This document shows, one piece after another, positions 6,508 through 8,602 of a stretch of DNA of 8,602 nucleotides (the stretch's first letter is position 1; each line of letters opens with the position of its first letter). Below the pieces are notes generated by a model. The model searched no databases and was not told the origin of the DNA. It worked only from the letters and a program-made list of their open reading frames with translations. Source of the DNA: Acidimicrobiales bacterium (GTDB lineage Bacteria; Actinomycetota; Acidimicrobiia; Acidimicrobiales; Aldehydirespiratoraceae); the NCBI GenBank assembly GCA_021604885.1, contig BQJV01000112.1, forward strand, positions 1 through 8,602. Reading direction: 5' to 3'. The position numbers and the translations under genes were made by a program.

Positions 6508-7086
6508 TCACTCGCCCGTCGTGCTCAAGGCGTTCTGACCGTCGATCAGGTACTGGATCCCGGTCACCACGGTCCAGATCACGGCGATCCACAGGAGCAC
6601 GTCGACCGCGGTGTCCTGATCCTCGAGCGTGGGCATGACCGCAGCGGCGAGCGCGACACCCTGGACGACGGTCTTGTACTTCGCCGATCGGCGGGCGGGA
6701 AGCGACAGACCCTCGCGGATCCAGCGGCTGCGCCACGCCGTGACCCCGAGTTCGCGCACGGCCATGATCGTCACGGGGAGCCACCAGTAGCGCTCCACGG
6801 CGACGAGACAGAAGGCCGACCCGAGGATGACCACCTTGTCGGCGAGCGGATCGAGGAAGGCGCCGCTCCGGCTGACGACGTTCGCACGACGGGCGACCTT
6901 GCCGTCGAAGAAGTCGGTGGACGCGAGGGCCACGCCGAGGCCGAAGGCCGCCCACGAGACGCCGTGCGTGTCCTCGGCGTCCAACACGAGCCAGAACAGG
7001 AGCGGCGCGAAGACGAGGCGCGTGATCGTGAGCAGGTTCGCCGGGTGGGTGATCCCCGCCTGACGCGGCTGCACGAGCTCGTTCAC
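6508..7086 (-). CDS. pgsA: CDP-diacylglycerol--glycerol-3-phosphate 3-phosphatidyltransferase
   Basis: A 192-residue integral membrane enzyme of the CDP-alcohol phosphatidyltransferase family. The signature D-x2-DG-x2-AR-x8-G-x3-D-x3-D is exact: D58, D61-G62, A65-R66, G75, D79, D83. The aspartates bind the metals and the CDP-lipid. Hydrophobic segments at roughly 16-36, 44-57, 84-108, 137-152 and 160-180 fit the membrane fold. PgsA makes phosphatidylglycerophosphate, the first committed step to phosphatidylglycerol and cardiolipin. The motif alone cannot exclude another CDP-alcohol acceptor, but the rimO-pgsA-cinA context and the N-terminal ANLLTITRL favour PgsA. The GTG start at 7086 overlaps the rimO TGA in GTGA (4 bases), and a GAGG lies 4 bases before it inside the end of rimO, indicating coupled translation. 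Confidence 0.93.
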   Translation of the reverse strand: MNELVQPRQAGITHPANLLTITRLVFAPLLFWLVLDAEDTHGVSWAAFGLGVALASTDFFDGKVARRANVVSRSGAFLDPLADKVVILGSAFCLVAVERYWWLPVTIMAVRELGVTAWRSRWIREGLSLPARRSAKYKTVVQGVALAAAVMPTLEDQDTAVDVLLWIAVIWTVVTGIQYLIDGQNALSTTGE

Positions 7087-8348
7087 GATGCCTCGAGATC
7101 GGGCCCCAGGGAGCCGGTGACGGTCACGGTGGCGAAGGTTCCCACCTCGACAGTCTGGGGCACGGCGATGATCCCGTCGATCTCAGGGGCTTCACGATGG
7201 CTGCGACCGATACCGGGTTCGTCCACGAGGACTTCGACCGTTTCGCCGACCAGTTCGTCACGTTTTGTCGCGGTGATCTGGTCCTGGAGCTCGCGCAACT
7301 CCGCGAGCCGGTCGGCGGCGAGTACGGCATCCACCGTGCCGTCGAGATCCGCGGCGTAGGTGCCGTCCTCCTTCGAGTAGGCGAAGAAACCACACCAGTC
7401 GAGCTGCGCGGCCTCGACGAAGTCGAGCAGCCGGTCGTGGTCGTCCTCCGTCTCGCCGGGATAGCCGACGATGAAGTTCGACCGAAACGCGGCGTCCGGC
7501 TCGCGCCGCCGAATCGTCTCGATGCGCTCGAGGAACCGCTCGCCGTCCCCCCAGCGCCGCATGCGCCGCATGAGCGGCGGCGACACGTGCTGGAGGCTGA
7601 GATCGAAGTACGGCACGCCGGTTGCGCAGATCGCGTCGATGAGCGCCGCGTTGAGGTCCGACGGATACAAGTAGAGCAGGCGCACCCGGTCCACGCGCTC
7701 GGCGACCTGGTCGACCAGCGGCACGATGGCCCGCTCCCCGACCCCCTGGTCACGACCGAACGCCGCAAGGTCCTGAGCGACGAGCACGATCTCGCGGGCG
7801 GCGAGCTGCTCGACCTCGGTGAGAATCTGCTCGATCGACCGGCTGCGCTGCGGGCCGCGGAACGTCGGGATCGCGCAGAAGCCGCACGCCCGATCGCAGC
7901 CCTCGGCGATCTTCACATAGGCCCACGGGCGGGCCGAGGCCGGCCGCGGCAGGTTGAGCAGATCGAAGTCGGGTGCGCGGCGGGTCCGCCCGAGGGAGAC
8001 GGGCACCGCCGTCTCCGCGTGCAGCGAGACGCCGAACGGCGCGACATGGTCGATCTCGTCCAGTTCGGCGGCGAGTTCGGCGCCGTGACGCTCCGCCATG
8101 CAGCCGGTCACCACCAGCTGTGCACCGGGTCGTCGGTCGGCGGCCGCCGCGAGAATGGTCTCGATCGACTCGGCCCGTGCCTCCTCGATGAACGCGCAGG
8201 TGTTGACGACCACGACATCAGCCGCGCCGACATCGTCCACACGGGCCATGCCGTCGGCGACGAGGGTGCCCTCGAGCTTGTCGGAGTCGACCTCGTTCTT
8301 CGGACAGCCCAGCGTCGTCAGGTGGTACGTCTGGCCGGCCCCGCTCAC
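7083..8348 (-). CDS. rimO: Ribosomal protein S12 (aspartate) methylthiotransferase RimO
   Basis: A 421-residue radical-SAM methylthiotransferase. The N-terminal UPF0004 domain carries the three auxiliary-cluster cysteines C15 (LGCPKNEVDS), C51 (NTCAFIEEA) and C83 (GCMAER). The radical-SAM cluster is CDRACGFC (C151, C155, C158), followed by RGPQRSRS. SLQHVSPPLMRRM and NFIVGYPGETEDD are typical barrel segments. The C-terminal TRAM domain (about 363-417) contains RSHREAPEIDG, the sequence that separates RimO from MiaB. RimO adds a methylthio group to a conserved aspartate of ribosomal protein S12. The start is GTG at 8348 with no Shine-Dalgarno; the 8 bases before it are CCCTCCCC, preceded by TAGACT, so it may be read from a leaderless message as well as from upstream. 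The length is typical. Confidence 0.96.
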   Translation of the reverse strand: MSGAGQTYHLTTLGCPKNEVDSDKLEGTLVADGMARVDDVGAADVVVVNTCAFIEEARAESIETILAAAADRRPGAQLVVTGCMAERHGAELAAELDEIDHVAPFGVSLHAETAVPVSLGRTRRAPDFDLLNLPRPASARPWAYVKIAEGCDRACGFCAIPTFRGPQRSRSIEQILTEVEQLAAREIVLVAQDLAAFGRDQGVGERAIVPLVDQVAERVDRVRLLYLYPSDLNAALIDAICATGVPYFDLSLQHVSPPLMRRMRRWGDGERFLERIETIRRREPDAAFRSNFIVGYPGETEDDHDRLLDFVEAAQLDWCGFFAYSKEDGTYAADLDGTVDAVLAADRLAELRELQDQITATKRDELVGETVEVLVDEPGIGRSHREAPEIDGIIAVPQTVEVGTFATVTVTGSLGPDLEAS

Positions 8349-8356
8349 GGGGAGGG

Positions 8357-8362
8357 AGTCTA
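8357..8362 (-). promoter_or_regulatory. Candidate -10 element of a leaderless rimO promoter, overlapping the upstream stop codon
   Basis: On the minus strand TAGACT (8362-8357) fits TAnnnT and ends 8 bases before the rimO GTG, the distance expected when transcription begins at or just before the start codon. Its first three bases are the TAG stop of the surface-protein gene. No -35 resembling TTGACA is visible 16-18 bases further up, as is common for actinobacterial promoters. Confidence 0.35.
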
Positions 8363-8602
8363 GGACCGGAACGGGCTGGCACCGCCTGGCCGACTCGCCC
8401 GCATGACCATCAGGGCGCCGATCGCGATCAACGCCGCTCCGAACAGGACGGCTGCGGGGCCCGGGGCGCCGGTGACCGCGAGGCCGGGCGGTTCGGGCGG
8501 CGGCACCGAAGATGCGGGCGGGGGAAGCACGGTCGGCACCGGCTCCGTGGAGGTCGCCGGAGGCTCCGAGGTGGTCGCCGGAGGCTCCGAGGTGGTCGCC
8601 GG
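8360..8602 (-). CDS. C-terminal end of a cell-surface protein with LAVTG sorting signal (partial)
   Basis: The minus frame is open from the right edge (8602) to TAG at 8362-8360, giving 80 residues; the N-terminus lies outside the window. The visible part begins with Pro/Thr/Ser/Glu-rich repeats (PATTSEP units), continues as a proline-rich spacer (VPTVLPPPASSVPPPEPPG), and ends in LAVTG. After this come a hydrophobic segment of about 20 residues (AAVLFGAALIAIGALMVM) and a short positively charged tail (RASRPGGASPFRS). This is the classic cell-wall sorting layout. LAxTG is the variant used by class E sortases of high-GC actinobacteria, so the protein is probably covalently attached to peptidoglycan after passing the membrane. 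A plain C-terminal membrane anchor is the alternative. The stop codon is 11 bases before the rimO GTG, so the two could be co-transcribed. The function of the outer domain is unknown. Confidence 0.85.
   Translation of the reverse strand, partial: PATTSEPPATTSEPPATSTEPVPTVLPPPASSVPPPEPPGLAVTGAPGPAAVLFGAALIAIGALMVMRASRPGGASPFRS
8540..8602 (-). repeat. 21-base tandem repeat in the wall-spacer region of the surface protein
   Basis: Two identical 21-base units, 8602-8582 and 8581-8561, encode PATTSEP. A third, diverged unit at 8560-8540 encodes PATSTEP. The array reaches the window edge, so its full copy number is unknown. Thr/Pro/Glu repeats of this kind typically form extended stalks that cross the cell wall. 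Confidence 0.9.

Noticed and set aside
4816..7359. Very long open frame on the plus strand (847 codons) opposite the methyltransferase, cinA, pgsA and rimO
   Set aside because: It lies antisense to four genes with clear catalytic motifs, spans their junctions, and its translation is low-complexity Arg/His/Asp-rich sequence typical of the shadow of GC-rich coding DNA.
7197..8363. Plus-strand frame of 388 codons opposite rimO
   Set aside because: The minus strand encodes a full RimO with its cluster cysteines and TRAM domain; the plus frame has no recognisable domain.
8540..8602. Direct repeats as a possible CRISPR array
   Set aside because: The units are contiguous without spacers and are in frame within a protein stalk.

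Overview
The window is a dense stretch of bacterial chromosome, very rich in G+C, with almost no intergenic DNA. It contains nine protein genes; the two at the edges are cut off. Strong GC bias at third codon positions, frequent GTG starts, a methyltransferase resembling mycobacterial Rv2258c, the order rimO-pgsA-cinA and a C-terminal LAxTG sorting motif all point to an actinobacterium. An uncultured or marine lineage such as Acidimicrobiia would fit, but that placement is inference. I see no RNA genes, insertion sequences, prophage genes, CRISPR arrays or defence genes.

Left part (1-1815). The start of a secreted protein, probably carrying a glycine-rich surface domain, runs leftward out of the window (1-225, minus). 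A 174-base divergent intergenic region separates it from a DEAD-box RNA helicase (400-1815, plus). The helicase ends in a basic tail built from five tandem PKGKGG units.

Middle (1828-4181). A two-gene minus-strand unit, thpR (RNA 2',3'-cyclic phosphodiesterase family) followed by an alpha/beta hydrolase, ends tail to tail with the helicase. It diverges from a two-domain GNAT acetyltransferase (3174-4181, plus). Only 53 bases separate thpR from the acetyltransferase. They hold a perfect 15-base palindrome between two copies of GCGAAACT, which look like -10 regions of apparently leaderless genes.

Right part (4182-8602). A tightly packed minus-strand operon reads, in transcription order: C-terminal end of a proline/threonine-rich surface protein with a LAVTG sorting signal (8602-8360), rimO (ribosomal protein S12 methylthiotransferase), pgsA (phosphatidylglycerophosphate synthase family), cinA, and a Rv2258c-like methyltransferase. 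rimO and pgsA overlap by 4 bases, pgsA and cinA are 6 bases apart, and cinA and the methyltransferase are 1 base apart. rimO may also have its own promoter, whose -10 hexamer overlaps the stop codon of the surface-protein gene.

The gene content is mostly housekeeping: RNA processing and remodelling, ribosome modification, phospholipid synthesis and nucleotide salvage. I find no convincing new multi-gene system. The points worth a second look are small-scale: the symmetric divergent promoter, a ribosome binding site inside a palindrome, a stop codon shared with a promoter, and the repeat-built tails of two proteins.
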